The notes under the pieces are model-generated. The model had not been told where the DNA came from, searched no databases, and was given only the letters and a program-made list of their open reading frames with translations. The position numbers and the translations under genes were made by a program. A stretch of DNA of 64,000 bases from Betaproteobacteria bacterium UBA5216 (GTDB lineage: Bacteria; Pseudomonadota; Gammaproteobacteria; Burkholderiales; SG8-41): the NCBI GenBank assembly GCA_002412495.1, contig DHVE01000042.1:10938-74937 (forward strand), given 5' to 3'. This document shows positions 37,339-46,594 of the stretch, piece after piece (the stretch's first letter is position 1; every line of letters starts with the position of its first letter).

Positions 37339-37842
37339 GTGGCGACGCTCCCTATTTTATTGTATCCAGACCCGCGTTTGCACACCGTAGCGGCACGTGT
37401 GACACAAGTCGATGACAAAATTCGTAGATTAATCAAAGACATGGGGGAAACCATGTACGCGGCACCCGGTGTTGGTCTCGCCGCAACACAGGTCGACGTC
37501 CATTTGCGAATTATCGTCATTGATCAATCACCTACGCGTGATCAATTACAGGTTTTCATCAACCCGGAACTCCTCGAAATGTCAGGCGAAGCAGACTGTG
37601 ACGAAGGCTGTCTGTCCGTACCCGGTATTTACGAAAAAGTTACGCGCGCGCAGCAGGTTCGCGTACGCGCTTTGAACGAACTGGGCGAGCCATTTGAGCT
37701 GGCGGCGGAGGGCCTGCTGGCAGTGTGCATCCAGCACGAAATGGATCATCTCGACGGCAAGGTGTTTGTCGAAAAACTGTCACGCCTGAAACGTCAGCGT
37801 ATCCTCGGCAAAATCAAGAAGCGTCAGCGTGAACCGGCCTGA
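37339..37842 (+). CDS. def: Peptide deformylase
   Basis: 167 aa from the GTG at 37339, chosen because MATLPILLYPDPRLHTVA matches the family start and AAGG lies 6 bases upstream; a TTG at 37324 would add 5 residues. The three active-site motifs are intact: GVGLAATQ, EGCLSVP (metal Cys91) and QHEMDHLDG (His133, catalytic Glu134, His137). It removes the N-formyl group from new proteins. It is transcribed away from the LysM-dprA-topB operon and precedes fmt, the matching formyltransferase. Confidence 0.97.
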   Translation: MATLPILLYPDPRLHTVAARVTQVDDKIRRLIKDMGETMYAAPGVGLAATQVDVHLRIIVIDQSPTRDQLQVFINPELLEMSGEADCDEGCLSVPGIYEKVTRAQQVRVRALNELGEPFELAAEGLLAVCIQHEMDHLDGKVFVEKLSRLKRQRILGKIKKRQREPA

Positions 37843-37944
37843 CGCGCCGGCGCGTTCCGCGCACGCATGGTTGGCACGGCCGTTAGCCGCTTTAGCCATC
37901 GCTATCGCGGTCCAGATCATGACAACTGCCGTCAAGGTACATTC

Positions 37945-38871
37945 ATGCGGTTGATTTTTGCGGGCACACCGGAATTTGCTGCAATAGCGCTGAGTGCGTT
38001 GGTGGAGGCGGGACACGAAATTGTGTTAGTGCTTACTCAACCAGATCGACCGTCTGGGCGCGGACTCCGGTTGGAACCCTCTGCTGTTAAAAAAACTGCA
38101 CAAAAACAAAAACTTAATATTTCCCAGCCTCAAACACTTAAGCACGACGACGCAACCCAATTGATTCGAGAAGCTGCCGCCGATGCAATGATCGTGGCTG
38201 CTTATGGACTAATATTACCTAAAACGATCTTGCCGCTTCCGCGTCTGGGCTGTATCAATATTCACGCGTCCCTGTTGCCCCGCTGGCGTGGGGCCGCGCC
38301 GATCCAGCGAGCTATATTGGCGGGTGATAAGCGCACCGGCATCACCATCATGCAAATGGACGAAGGGCTGGATACCGGGGACATGCTGGCGCAACAAGCG
38401 CTGCTTATTGGCGGCGAAGAAACCGCAGGGGAACTGCATGACCGGCTTGCCACATTAGGTGCTGAAATGATCAATGACGTGTTGAGCGCTCCCCTGAAAC
38501 AGCAGCCGCAGGACAACGCACTTGCGACGTATGCCGCGAAAATTTCCAAGTCCGAAGCGCTCATCGACTGGAACGAAGACGCGGTGACGATCCACCGGAA
38601 AATCCGTGCGTTTAATCCGTTTCCCGGCGCTTTTTCCGTACTCGGTGGTGAAACCATTAAATTTTGGCGCGCAAGCCCGCATGCCGCCACCGGCGCGCCG
38701 GGCACGGTCTGCACATCCGCTCCTGGAGAACTGGTCGTGGCCTGCGGCAAAGGCGCATTATCGATACTGGAGTTGCAGCGCGCTGGCGGCAAACGCATGG
38801 CTACCGCAGCTTTTCTCGGCGGCTATTCCATCGCCACCACCGCGCGTTTTGGCGCCCCTACGCCGTCATGA
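37945..38871 (+). CDS. fmt: Methionyl-tRNA formyltransferase
   Basis: 308 aa from the ATG at 37945 (MRLIFAGTPEFAAIALSALV), preceded by AAGG; the open frame runs back to 37867 without similarity. The formyl-THF site is seen in HASLLPRWRGAAPIQRAI, with the Asn-His-Asp catalytic region (NIHASLLP) and MDEGLDTGDML downstream. The C-terminal domain (about residues 205-305) binds tRNA and includes RAFNPFPGAF. It makes the fMet-tRNA used for initiation. It follows def by 102 bases and precedes rsmB by 7. Confidence 0.97.
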   Translation: MRLIFAGTPEFAAIALSALVEAGHEIVLVLTQPDRPSGRGLRLEPSAVKKTAQKQKLNISQPQTLKHDDATQLIREAAADAMIVAAYGLILPKTILPLPRLGCINIHASLLPRWRGAAPIQRAILAGDKRTGITIMQMDEGLDTGDMLAQQALLIGGEETAGELHDRLATLGAEMINDVLSAPLKQQPQDNALATYAAKISKSEALIDWNEDAVTIHRKIRAFNPFPGAFSVLGGETIKFWRASPHAATGAPGTVCTSAPGELVVACGKGALSILELQRAGGKRMATAAFLGGYSIATTARFGAPTPS

Positions 38872-38878
38872 TTAATTG

Positions 38879-40159
38879 ATGCGCGACGCACAAGTTCTGG
38901 CTGCCGGCGTCGTCGAGCGAGTACTCGCGGGCCGCAATCTGGATCTGGAACTGGCCGACCTGTGGCGCCGTCAAGCCGGGCTCACCGGCGCGCCGCGCGC
39001 ACTGGTGCAGGATCTTTGCTACGGTGTACTGCGGCACCTCGGCGCACTTGATGCCCTGATTGCGCCCCTCTTGAACAAGCCCTTGCGTGACGAACGCCTG
39101 CGCCACTTGCTGCGCGTCGCGTTATATCAACTCGAACACACGCGCGCCGCGCCGCACGCGGTGGTCGATCACGCCGTCGCCGCGTGCATCGCTATGCGCG
39201 CGGCGCCAGCCAAGGGATTGGTCAACGCGGTGCTGCGCGGATTTTTGCGCCGCCGCGCGGAACTGCGAGCCGGCGCCACGCACAGCGATACCGGCCGCTA
39301 TTCCTATCCGGCGTGGTGGGTGGAAAAAATTCGCGCGCAGTATCCCGCGCATTTTGCCGAGGTGCTAGACGCCGGAAACCGCCATGCGCCCATGACGCTG
39401 CGCGTGAACACCCGGCGCATTACACGCGAAGCCTACCTTGCGCGATTAACCGAAACCGGCATCGCCGCCAGCGCGCTGGAAATGCAAGCGGTGGTGCTCG
39501 ACAAACCCATGCCGGTGGAAAAGTTGCCGGGCTTTCTTGACGGACAGGTCAGCGTGCAGGATGCTTCCGCACAGCGCGCTGCGCCGCTGCTCGACGCCGC
39601 CAGCGGCATGCGGGTGCTGGATGCCTGTGCCGCCCCCGGCGGCAAGACCGCGCACCTGCTGGAACTCGCCGACATTACGCTGACCGCGCTCGACGACAGC
39701 GCGGATCGTTTAACCCGGCTGCAGGCGAATTTGTCGCGGTTGGGCCTTGCGGCAACCACCCTGTGCGGCGACGCGCGCACGCCCGCCGTGTGGTGGGATG
39801 GCGCGCTATTCGATCGTATTCTCGCCGACGTGCCGTGTTCGGGGTCGGGCGTGACACGGCGGCATCCGGACATCAAGTGGCTGCGCCGTCCGTCCGATGC
39901 CGCCAAATTCGCGCAGACGCAGGAAGACATTCTCGAGGCCCTGTGGCGGCTGTTGGCGGCTGGTGGTAAATTCCTCTACGTGACGTGTTCCGTGTTCAGG
40001 GAGGAAAACCATCATCAGATGGCGCGGTTTTTGGCGCGCCACCCAGATGCGCAACCGCAGCTCCTTCCGCCATCCGATTTTGCTCCCGACCTCGCGGGCC
40101 AAATACTTCCGGACGACCGGCATGACGGCTTTTATTACGCATTGCTGCAGAAAATCTAG
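38879..40159 (+). CDS. rsmB: 16S rRNA (cytosine967-C5)-methyltransferase
   Basis: 426 aa from the ATG at 38879; a TTG directly before is an alternative. The N-terminal NusB-like RNA-binding domain (about residues 1-140) is followed by the methyltransferase: VLDACAAPGGKTAHLLELA (SAM motif I), DVPCSGSGVTRRHPDIKW with the releasing Cys, and VTCSVFREEN with the catalytic Cys. The end GFYYALLQKI is typical. It methylates C967 of 16S rRNA. The order def-fmt-rsmB is conserved across proteobacteria. Confidence 0.96.
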   Translation: MRDAQVLAAGVVERVLAGRNLDLELADLWRRQAGLTGAPRALVQDLCYGVLRHLGALDALIAPLLNKPLRDERLRHLLRVALYQLEHTRAAPHAVVDHAVAACIAMRAAPAKGLVNAVLRGFLRRRAELRAGATHSDTGRYSYPAWWVEKIRAQYPAHFAEVLDAGNRHAPMTLRVNTRRITREAYLARLTETGIAASALEMQAVVLDKPMPVEKLPGFLDGQVSVQDASAQRAAPLLDAASGMRVLDACAAPGGKTAHLLELADITLTALDDSADRLTRLQANLSRLGLAATTLCGDARTPAVWWDGALFDRILADVPCSGSGVTRRHPDIKWLRRPSDAAKFAQTQEDILEALWRLLAAGGKFLYVTCSVFREENHHQMARFLARHPDAQPQLLPPSDFAPDLAGQILPDDRHDGFYYALLQKI

Positions 40160-40175
40160 CCACTTGGCCGAGCAC

Positions 40176-40730
40176 ATGGTGCGATGGCTCGTGACGGTGT
40201 GCCTGGCATGGTCGTGCGGGTTGTTGTCCGTTACGGCGCAGGCCGCACAGTCGAGCGGCATAGACGTGCGCAAGGCCACGCTGACCGCGGCAGATGACGG
40301 TTACGTTCTCGAGGCGGAGTTTGACATTCAGCTTACGCCCTTGCTGGATGATGTCTTGCACAAAGGCGTGCCGCTGTATTTCCTGCTCGAGCTGGAAGTC
40401 ACGCGCCCGCGCTGGTATTGGACCAACGAAAAAGTCGTGTCGGTGCGGCAACAGCAGCGCCTGTCGTTTAACACCCTGACGCGCCAGTACCGCGTAGGCG
40501 CCGGTGCGCTTTATCAGAATTTCCCCACGCTGGCCGAAGCATTGGCGTTTCTGTCGCGCGTGCGCCGCCGCGAAGACATCGAACCCGGCGCCCTGCGCAA
40601 GGATTCCAGCCATACCGCCGAATTACGTCTGCGACTTGATGCGTCGCAGCTCCCGAAGCCGTTTCAGTTAAACAGCGGTCGCGACTGGAACATCGGATCC
40701 GACTGGTACCGTTGGACGGTCACCCCATGA
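40176..40730 (+). CDS. DUF4390 domain secreted protein
   Basis: 184 aa from the ATG at 40176, which begins a signal peptide (MVRWLVTVCLAWSCGLLSVT, cleavage near AQAAQ). Earlier in-frame ATGs lie inside rsmB. The mature protein is mainly beta-strand with WYWTNEKVVSVRQQQRLSFN and YRVGAGALYQNFPTL, the DUF4390 pattern. Its function is not known. Its stop overlaps the start of the histidine kinase (ATGA), so the two are translationally coupled, and it is a plausible periplasmic partner of that kinase. Confidence 0.85.
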   Translation: MVRWLVTVCLAWSCGLLSVTAQAAQSSGIDVRKATLTAADDGYVLEAEFDIQLTPLLDDVLHKGVPLYFLLELEVTRPRWYWTNEKVVSVRQQQRLSFNTLTRQYRVGAGALYQNFPTLAEALAFLSRVRRREDIEPGALRKDSSHTAELRLRLDASQLPKPFQLNSGRDWNIGSDWYRWTVTP

Positions 40731-42949
40731 CTACCGAACCGCCCGCCATTCTCAGTGCCGGCACGCCCTCCACACGGCGTCGTTACGCGATCGTGCTCCT
40801 TGTAGTGCTGTGCGCAGTCGGATTATTTCTGATTGCCATGGCGAGCGCGAATACCGCTTTGTTCGCGCAACACTATCGCACCTTGTTGATCGTCAACGGT
40901 ACCATCGCGGCCGGGTTGGCTGCCCTGGTGATCTGGCAGTTGGCGAATTTGCGTCACCGGTTGAAAGCCGGCGTCTTTGGTGCAAGGCTTACGTTGCGGT
41001 TGGTGGTGCTGTTTGCCGTAATGGCGGTGGTGCCCGGTGTGTTGCTCTACGGTATGTCGATACAGTTTCTCGGCAAAAGCATCGAATCGTGGTTCGATGT
41101 CAAAGTCGACAAGGCGCTGGAAGGTGGTCTCAAGCTGAGTCAGGAAGTACTCGACAATATGCTGAAAGATCTCAAATCGAAAGGTACCGCCCTCGCGTTT
41201 CAATTGTCTACCCGACCCACCACCGAGCACGCGGTGATCCTCAATGCGCTGCGCGAACAGGCCGGCGTCACCGAGGCCTCGCTGTTTACGTCACGGGGCC
41301 GCGTGATCGCGCATGCTGGCTCGGTCGGCGCCAGCGTCTCGCCTGATACGCCGCCGGCGGAGGCCATGCGCCTGTTGCGTTCGCGGCAGGTGTATGCGTT
41401 GGCGGATGCGTCGCCTGATCGCGGTTTGCTGCTCAGAGTGGTGGCGCCGGTGAACGTGTTGTCATTGGCGGAAGAGCCACGCGCCCTGCAACTGGTGCAG
41501 GTGGTGCCGCAAAATCTGGCGCAAAACGCCGAGGTGGTGCAACAGGGGTACCGAGAATATCAGGAGCTGGTGCTGGGGCGGGTCGGACTCAAGCGGTTGT
41601 ATGGCATTACACTCACCATGACCTTGCTCCTGTCCGTGCTGGCCGCGTTGGCGGCGGCCTTTTTGTTATCGGAAGAGTTGTCCGCGCCGCTGATTGCACT
41701 GGTGGAGGGCACGCGCGCGGTGGCCCAAGGCGATTACAGCCGCCGCGCCATCGTGTCGAGCCGCGACGAGCTTGGCCAGTTGATGCAGTCCTTCAACAGC
41801 ATGACCGGGCAACTGGATGACGCGCGCAGCCTCGCCGAACGCAATCAGGCGGAAGTCGTGCAATCCAAGGCCTATCTTGAAAGTATCCTGGCGCACTTGT
41901 CGGCTGGCGTATTGGTGTTCGACGAAAAACTCACGCTGCGCAGCGCCAATCCCAGTGCTTCCGCCATACTCGGCTTAAAAAGCGACGCCTTGCTGGGATT
42001 ACCCGCGCAGACGTGGGGAAACGTCGATGCGACGCTGTCCGCGCTCGGCAGCGAAATTACCGATGGTTTTGTCGAAACCGGTGATGAAGAATGGGAGCGC
42101 CAGGCCGAACGAAAAACACAATCCGGGGAACAGCATTTGCTGCTGCGCGGCAAGCGCCTCCCCAGTGGTACACAAGGCGGAGAAAGCGGCTTTGTCGTGG
42201 TGTTCGACGACGTGACACACGTACTGCAGGCACAACGCGACGCTGCCTGGGCCGAAGTCGCGCGCCGGCTCGCACATGAAATCAAGAATCCGTTGACGCC
42301 GATACAGTTGTCGGCCGAGCGGCTGCAAATGAAACTCGCACCCAAACTCGAAGCCGCCGACGCCGGCATGCTGGAGCGATCCACACAAACTATCGTCAAT
42401 CAGGTGGCGGCGTTAAAGCGCATGGTCGATGCCTTTAGCCAGTATGCGCGTGCGCCGGACCCCGCCATGCGTGAGCTGGATCTGAATGCGTTGGTACACG
42501 AGGTATTGACGCTCTACGAATCGCTGGGTTCCAGCATCCAGCTTGATCTGGCGGCCAAGCTGCCACGCATCGTCGGCGACGCCGCGCAACTGCGGCAAGT
42601 CATCCACAACCTGCTGCAAAACGCGCAGGACGCGCTCGGCGACACACCGCTGCCACGCATCGTGGTCAAAAGCGCGGTGGTTGATAACAGCATCCGCTTT
42701 AGCGTCACCGACAACGGCAGCGGCTTTCCTGAGCACCTGATGAAGCGCGCCTTCGAGCCGTATGTCACTACCAAGACCAAGGGCACCGGCCTGGGTCTGG
42801 TGATCGTGAAAAAAATCATCGAAGAACATGGCGGCCATGTCGCCATCGGCAACATCGAACCGCACGGCGCGCAGGTAATGATTACGTTGCCGGTGGTGCA
42901 ATACGCAACGGTTACACCCGAAACGCCATTGACGAAAACGGCCGCATGA
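40727..42949 (+). CDS. ntrY: NtrY-like sensor histidine kinase
   Basis: 740 aa from the ATG at 40727, 4 bases inside the preceding gene. Three or four N-terminal membrane helices (about residues 18-120) enclose the sensing region; a further helix near residues 290-315 leads to a HAMP domain (about residues 318-370, LSAPLIALVEGTRAVAQGDY) and a PAS domain. The kinase core has RRLAHEIKNPLTPIQLSAER, with phospho-acceptor His517, then the ATP-binding boxes IHNLLQNAQDAL, VTDNGSGFP and TKGTGLGLVIVKKI. The architecture is that of NtrY, linked to nitrogen or redox control in other bacteria. Its regulator follows 46 bases later. Confidence 0.93.
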   Translation: MTTEPPAILSAGTPSTRRRYAIVLLVVLCAVGLFLIAMASANTALFAQHYRTLLIVNGTIAAGLAALVIWQLANLRHRLKAGVFGARLTLRLVVLFAVMAVVPGVLLYGMSIQFLGKSIESWFDVKVDKALEGGLKLSQEVLDNMLKDLKSKGTALAFQLSTRPTTEHAVILNALREQAGVTEASLFTSRGRVIAHAGSVGASVSPDTPPAEAMRLLRSRQVYALADASPDRGLLLRVVAPVNVLSLAEEPRALQLVQVVPQNLAQNAEVVQQGYREYQELVLGRVGLKRLYGITLTMTLLLSVLAALAAAFLLSEELSAPLIALVEGTRAVAQGDYSRRAIVSSRDELGQLMQSFNSMTGQLDDARSLAERNQAEVVQSKAYLESILAHLSAGVLVFDEKLTLRSANPSASAILGLKSDALLGLPAQTWGNVDATLSALGSEITDGFVETGDEEWERQAERKTQSGEQHLLLRGKRLPSGTQGGESGFVVVFDDVTHVLQAQRDAAWAEVARRLAHEIKNPLTPIQLSAERLQMKLAPKLEAADAGMLERSTQTIVNQVAALKRMVDAFSQYARAPDPAMRELDLNALVHEVLTLYESLGSSIQLDLAAKLPRIVGDAAQLRQVIHNLLQNAQDALGDTPLPRIVVKSAVVDNSIRFSVTDNGSGFPEHLMKRAFEPYVTTKTKGTGLGLVIVKKIIEEHGGHVAIGNIEPHGAQVMITLPVVQYATVTPETPLTKTAA

Positions 42950-42995
42950 TTCCCGTACGAAACCTGCACGTCCAGCGAAGCACAGAGAGCACACC

Positions 42996-44240
42996 ATGCA
43001 AGAGATATTGGTCGTAGACGACGAAATCGGTATTCGCGAGCTTTTATCGGAAATACTTTCCGACGAAGGCTACAAAATCACCTTGGCGCAAAATGCCTCG
43101 GAGGCGCGTAACAGTCGCAATGACGCGCGCCCGGACATGGTGCTGCTGGATATCTGGATGCCGGATACCGACGGCATTACCCTGCTCAAGGAATGGGCCA
43201 GCAATGGCCAGCTCACCATGCCGGTGGTAATGATGTCGGGCCACGGCACCATCGACACGGCAGTCGAAGCCACGCGCATTGGCGCGTTTGATTTTCTGGA
43301 AAAACCGATTGCGCTGCAAAAATTGCTCACCACCGTGGGCCGCGCCTTAAAGCACAGCGCTGAGCAACCGAAGCCCGGCGCGTCGCTGGGCGCGTTGGGG
43401 CGCGCCCCCGTGATCGCCGATCTTAAACAGCGGCTGGAGCGCATCGCCAACATGCGCTCTCCGGTGGTGCTGGTGGGTGAACCCGGCAGCGGGATCGAAA
43501 TTTGCGCGCGCGTGCTGCACGCGCGCAACACCCCGTGGGTGACGCCCGAGACCACCGCGCAACTGGCCAGCGAACCGATTGAACTGCTCAACAAGGCGCG
43601 CGATGGCACGCTGTTCGTGCATGATGTCGCGGGCCTCGCGCGCGCCGAGCAAAAAGGCATGCTGCTGCTGCTCGCCAAGGTCGCGCGATACAACACGCGG
43701 GTGCTATGCGGCGCCTCGCGTCCACTGGCGGACGTCGCGGCCGAGGGTGTTTTCGAGGCGCAGCTCTACGAATTGCTGTCGACGATGACCATTACCATTC
43801 CCAGTCTCCGGCAGCATCGCGACGATATCCCGGAACTGGCCGGGTTGGTGCTGGCGCGCATGGTCGAAGCCCGGGAAATCGCTTCTCGCCAGTTTTCCAC
43901 TGCGGCGCTTAACGCACTGCGCAACTTCGATTGGCCCGGCAATATCACGCAACTCGAAAGCGTGGTGCGCACCCTGGCGCAAACCGCGCAAAGTGAAGAA
44001 ATTACCGCCGAAGACGTGGCGCGCGCGCTGCCCGATCCCACGCCGGTGCAGCAGGCGCCCGCGTTCGACCAGCCGCTACGTGAAGCACGCGACGCGTTTG
44101 AACGCGCCTATTTCGAATATCACTTGGGAAAAGAGGGTGGGAATATCAGTCGCGTGGCGGAGATCGTCGGGTTGGAACGCACGCATTTGTATCGCAAGTT
44201 GAAACAGTTGGGGGTTAAGCTTACGCGGCGGGACGAATAG
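42996..44240 (+). CDS. ntrX: NtrX-like response regulator with degenerate AAA+ domain
   Basis: 414 aa. The receiver domain (1-120) keeps the acidic pocket DD, phospho-Asp52 in LLDIWMPDTDG, and Lys in FLEKPIAL. The central region should be a sigma-54 activator AAA+ domain, but Walker A reads GEPGSGIE (161-168), with Ile167 where Lys is required. The GAFTGA loop is missing and Walker B is weakened to DGTLFVHD (203-210). The C-terminal Fis-type HTH is intact (about residues 383-403, NISRVAEIVGLERTHLYRKL). It is therefore likely to bind DNA on phosphorylation and regulate without remodelling sigma-54 polymerase (inference). Paired with ntrY. Confidence 0.92.
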   Translation: MQEILVVDDEIGIRELLSEILSDEGYKITLAQNASEARNSRNDARPDMVLLDIWMPDTDGITLLKEWASNGQLTMPVVMMSGHGTIDTAVEATRIGAFDFLEKPIALQKLLTTVGRALKHSAEQPKPGASLGALGRAPVIADLKQRLERIANMRSPVVLVGEPGSGIEICARVLHARNTPWVTPETTAQLASEPIELLNKARDGTLFVHDVAGLARAEQKGMLLLLAKVARYNTRVLCGASRPLADVAAEGVFEAQLYELLSTMTITIPSLRQHRDDIPELAGLVLARMVEAREIASRQFSTAALNALRNFDWPGNITQLESVVRTLAQTAQSEEITAEDVARALPDPTPVQQAPAFDQPLREARDAFERAYFEYHLGKEGGNISRVAEIVGLERTHLYRKLKQLGVKLTRRDE

Positions 44241-44383
44241 TGGCGGAGGCGGTGAAATGGCGCCGCACATTGGTTTCAACGCTCGTTTTTAATCGTCAAT
44301 GTTGCCAGGGGCAGCCTGGCGGCTCCCAAGTGGATTTACTCGCCAGACTTGCGCGAGTGCGGACGCCCCTTTTCAAACCCACT

Positions 44384-44423
44384 CCGTCGCTCCCGCGCAG
44401 GCGGGAGCCCGTAACACAGCGCC
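44384..44423. repeat. Dispersed hairpin repeat, copy 1
   Basis: The stem GCTCCCGC / GCGGGAGC encloses a short gcag loop, followed by CCGTAACACAGCGCC. The same 40-base layout recurs at 54748-54787 and 58906-58944. Compared with those copies, the stem has T-to-C on one side and A-to-G on the other, a compensating pair change, so the folded form seems to be what is preserved. Confidence 0.85.
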
Positions 44424-44505
44424 GTGAATAGTAGTCGCCAGCATTTCCGCCCGCGCGCTACGTGACAACGACGCCGAAGGGGTCGCCCATGCCCGTGCAC
44501 GGCGC

Positions 44506-44511
44506 TATAAT
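44506..44511 (+). promoter_or_regulatory. -10 box of a tkt promoter
   Basis: A perfect TATAAT lies 33 bases upstream of the tkt GTG. The -35 position (near 44483-44488, tcgccc) is poor, so the promoter may need an activator. Expected transcription start is about 44518. Confidence 0.5.
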
Positions 44512-44543
44512 CGCACCATAGTTTTCTTCCCAGTAGCCTTCTT

Positions 44544-46553
44544 GTGAATCAGCCGACAATGACTTCCAAAGCCGATCTGGCCAACGCGATCCGCGCGCTT
44601 GCGATGGACGCTGTTCAACAGGCCAATTCCGGCCATCCGGGCATGCCAATGGGTATGGCGGATATTGCGGAAGCCCTGTGGAACCATCACCTGCGTCATA
44701 ACCCCGCCAACCCGGCGTGGGCCAACCGCGACCGCTTTGTGCTGTCGAACGGGCACGGTTCGATGCTGTTGTATGCGTTGCTGCATCTGACGGGTTATGA
44801 CCTGCCGATGGCGGAGTTGAAGCGCTTCCGCCAACTGCATTCCAAAACGGCAGGCCACCCCGAACACGGCATGACACCAGGCGTGGAAACCACCACTGGC
44901 CCGCTGGGGCAGGGCATCGCCAACGCGGTGGGCATGGCGCTGGCGGAACGCATGCTGGCGGCGGAATTTAATCGTGACGGGCATGCCATCGTTGATCATC
45001 GCACCTATGTGTTTCTCGGTGACGGTTGCCTGATGGAAGGCATTTCGCATGAGGTGTGTTCGCTCGCCGGCACGCTGGGACTGAATAAACTGATTGCGCT
45101 CTACGACCATAACGGCATCTCGATTGATTCCGAAAAAGCGCAGATCAAACAATGGTTCACCGATAACACGCCGCAGCGTTTCGAGGCTTATGGCTGGCGC
45201 GTGATTCGTGATATTGACGGGCACAATGCCGACGCGGTGAGCGCCGCGATCGCAGAAGCGCAAAAGGAAACCGCGAAGCCGGTGTTGATTTGCTGCAAAA
45301 CCATCATCGGCAAGGGGGCGCCGAAAAAAGCCAACACCGGCGGTGCGCATGGCGCGCCGCTGGGCGCGGAAGAAATTGCCGCCACGCGTGCGGCGATCGG
45401 CTGGGATCATCCGCCGTTTGAAATTCCCGAGGCGGTATATGCGGGTTGGGACGCGCGTGGCCGCGGCGCTAAGGCCGAAGCCGCATGGAATGATAAATTT
45501 GCGGCGTATTCCAAACAGCATCCAGAATTGGCTGCTGAGCTAAAGCGCCGTATGGCGGGTGAGTTGCCACGCGACTGGAAAAATCACGCGGCCAAGGTGC
45601 TGGCGCAGGTTGTCGACAAAGCCGAAACCATCGCCACGCGCAAAGCCTCTCAAAACGCCATTGAAGCATTGGCGCCGGGCTTGCCTGAACTCGCCGGCGG
45701 TTCGGCCGATCTTGCCGGATCGAATCTGACGTGGTGGTCGGGATCAAAACCGGTGGGCAATACCGGCGGCGGCAACTATCTGTTTTTCGGCGTGCGCGAA
45801 TTCGGCATGTGCGCGATCGCCAATGGCATGGCACTGCACGGCGGCGTGATTCCGTATGTGGCGACATTCCTCACCTTCTCGGATTATGCGCGCAATGCGC
45901 TGCGCATGGCGGCGCTGATGAAGCAGCGCATCGTATACGTGTTCACGCATGATTCCATCGGCTTGGGCGAAGACGGTCCGACGCACCAGCCGGTCGAGCA
46001 TGCGGCCGTGCTGCGATTGTTGCCGAACATGGACGTGTGGCGTCCGTGCGATACGGTGGAATCAACGGTCGCGTGGATTGCCGCTGTCGAGCGGAGCGAC
46101 GGCCCGACGAGTCTGCTGTTCTCGCGGCAGAATCTGAATTTCAACCAACGCAGCACGGCACAAATCGCCGATGTGGCGCGCGGCGGTTACGTATTGTCCG
46201 ACGTGCCGAATGCCAGGGCGGTCATCATCGCCACCGGCTCCGAAGTCACGCTTGCGCTCGAAGCGCAAAAACTGCTGGCAGCTGAAAACATCGCGGTGCG
46301 CGTGGTATCAATGCCCTCAACCAATGTGTTCGACCGGCAGGATGCCGCGTATCGCGCGAACGTGTTGCCGAAAGGAGTGCCGCGCGTCGCTGTCGAAGCC
46401 GGCGTGTCGGATTTTTGGCGAAAGTATGTGGGCCTCGAAGGTGCGGTGGTCGGCATTGACCGCTACGGTGAATCCGCGCCAGCGGGTGAGTTGTTCAAAT
46501 ATTTCGGCTTCACGGCGGCAAATATCACGTCCGTCGTGAAGAACATTTTGTAA
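44544..46553 (+). CDS. tkt: Transketolase
   Basis: 669 aa from the GTG at 44544; the ATG at 44559 (MTSKADLANAIRALAMDAVQ) is an equally good start by similarity. Thiamine-diphosphate and substrate motifs are clear: ANSGHPGMPMGMADIAEALW, SNGHGSMLLYALLHLTGY, FLGDGCLMEGISHEVCSLAG, and in the pyrimidine domain DSIGLGEDGPTHQPVEH. It transfers two-carbon units between sugar phosphates. It leads the + strand cluster with gap, pgk, pyk and aldolase, the arrangement found in cbb operons, but no RubisCO or phosphoribulokinase is in this window. Confidence 0.97.
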   Translation: MNQPTMTSKADLANAIRALAMDAVQQANSGHPGMPMGMADIAEALWNHHLRHNPANPAWANRDRFVLSNGHGSMLLYALLHLTGYDLPMAELKRFRQLHSKTAGHPEHGMTPGVETTTGPLGQGIANAVGMALAERMLAAEFNRDGHAIVDHRTYVFLGDGCLMEGISHEVCSLAGTLGLNKLIALYDHNGISIDSEKAQIKQWFTDNTPQRFEAYGWRVIRDIDGHNADAVSAAIAEAQKETAKPVLICCKTIIGKGAPKKANTGGAHGAPLGAEEIAATRAAIGWDHPPFEIPEAVYAGWDARGRGAKAEAAWNDKFAAYSKQHPELAAELKRRMAGELPRDWKNHAAKVLAQVVDKAETIATRKASQNAIEALAPGLPELAGGSADLAGSNLTWWSGSKPVGNTGGGNYLFFGVREFGMCAIANGMALHGGVIPYVATFLTFSDYARNALRMAALMKQRIVYVFTHDSIGLGEDGPTHQPVEHAAVLRLLPNMDVWRPCDTVESTVAWIAAVERSDGPTSLLFSRQNLNFNQRSTAQIADVARGGYVLSDVPNARAVIIATGSEVTLALEAQKLLAAENIAVRVVSMPSTNVFDRQDAAYRANVLPKGVPRVAVEAGVSDFWRKYVGLEGAVVGIDRYGESAPAGELFKYFGFTAANITSVVKNIL

Positions 46554-46594
46554 TACAACCATTTGTTTTTAAGAGATATTTTGGAGATATCGTT

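Larger units (their letters stand above)
44241..44543. other. Intergenic region between ntrX and tkt with one hairpin repeat
   Basis: 303 bases without a credible gene. It holds copy 1 of the dispersed CCCGCGCAGGCGGGA repeat (44384-44423), some GC-rich inverted stretches after ntrX (for example around 44315-44355) that may help end transcription, and the tkt promoter near 44506. No T-rich intrinsic terminator is clear. Confidence 0.7.
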
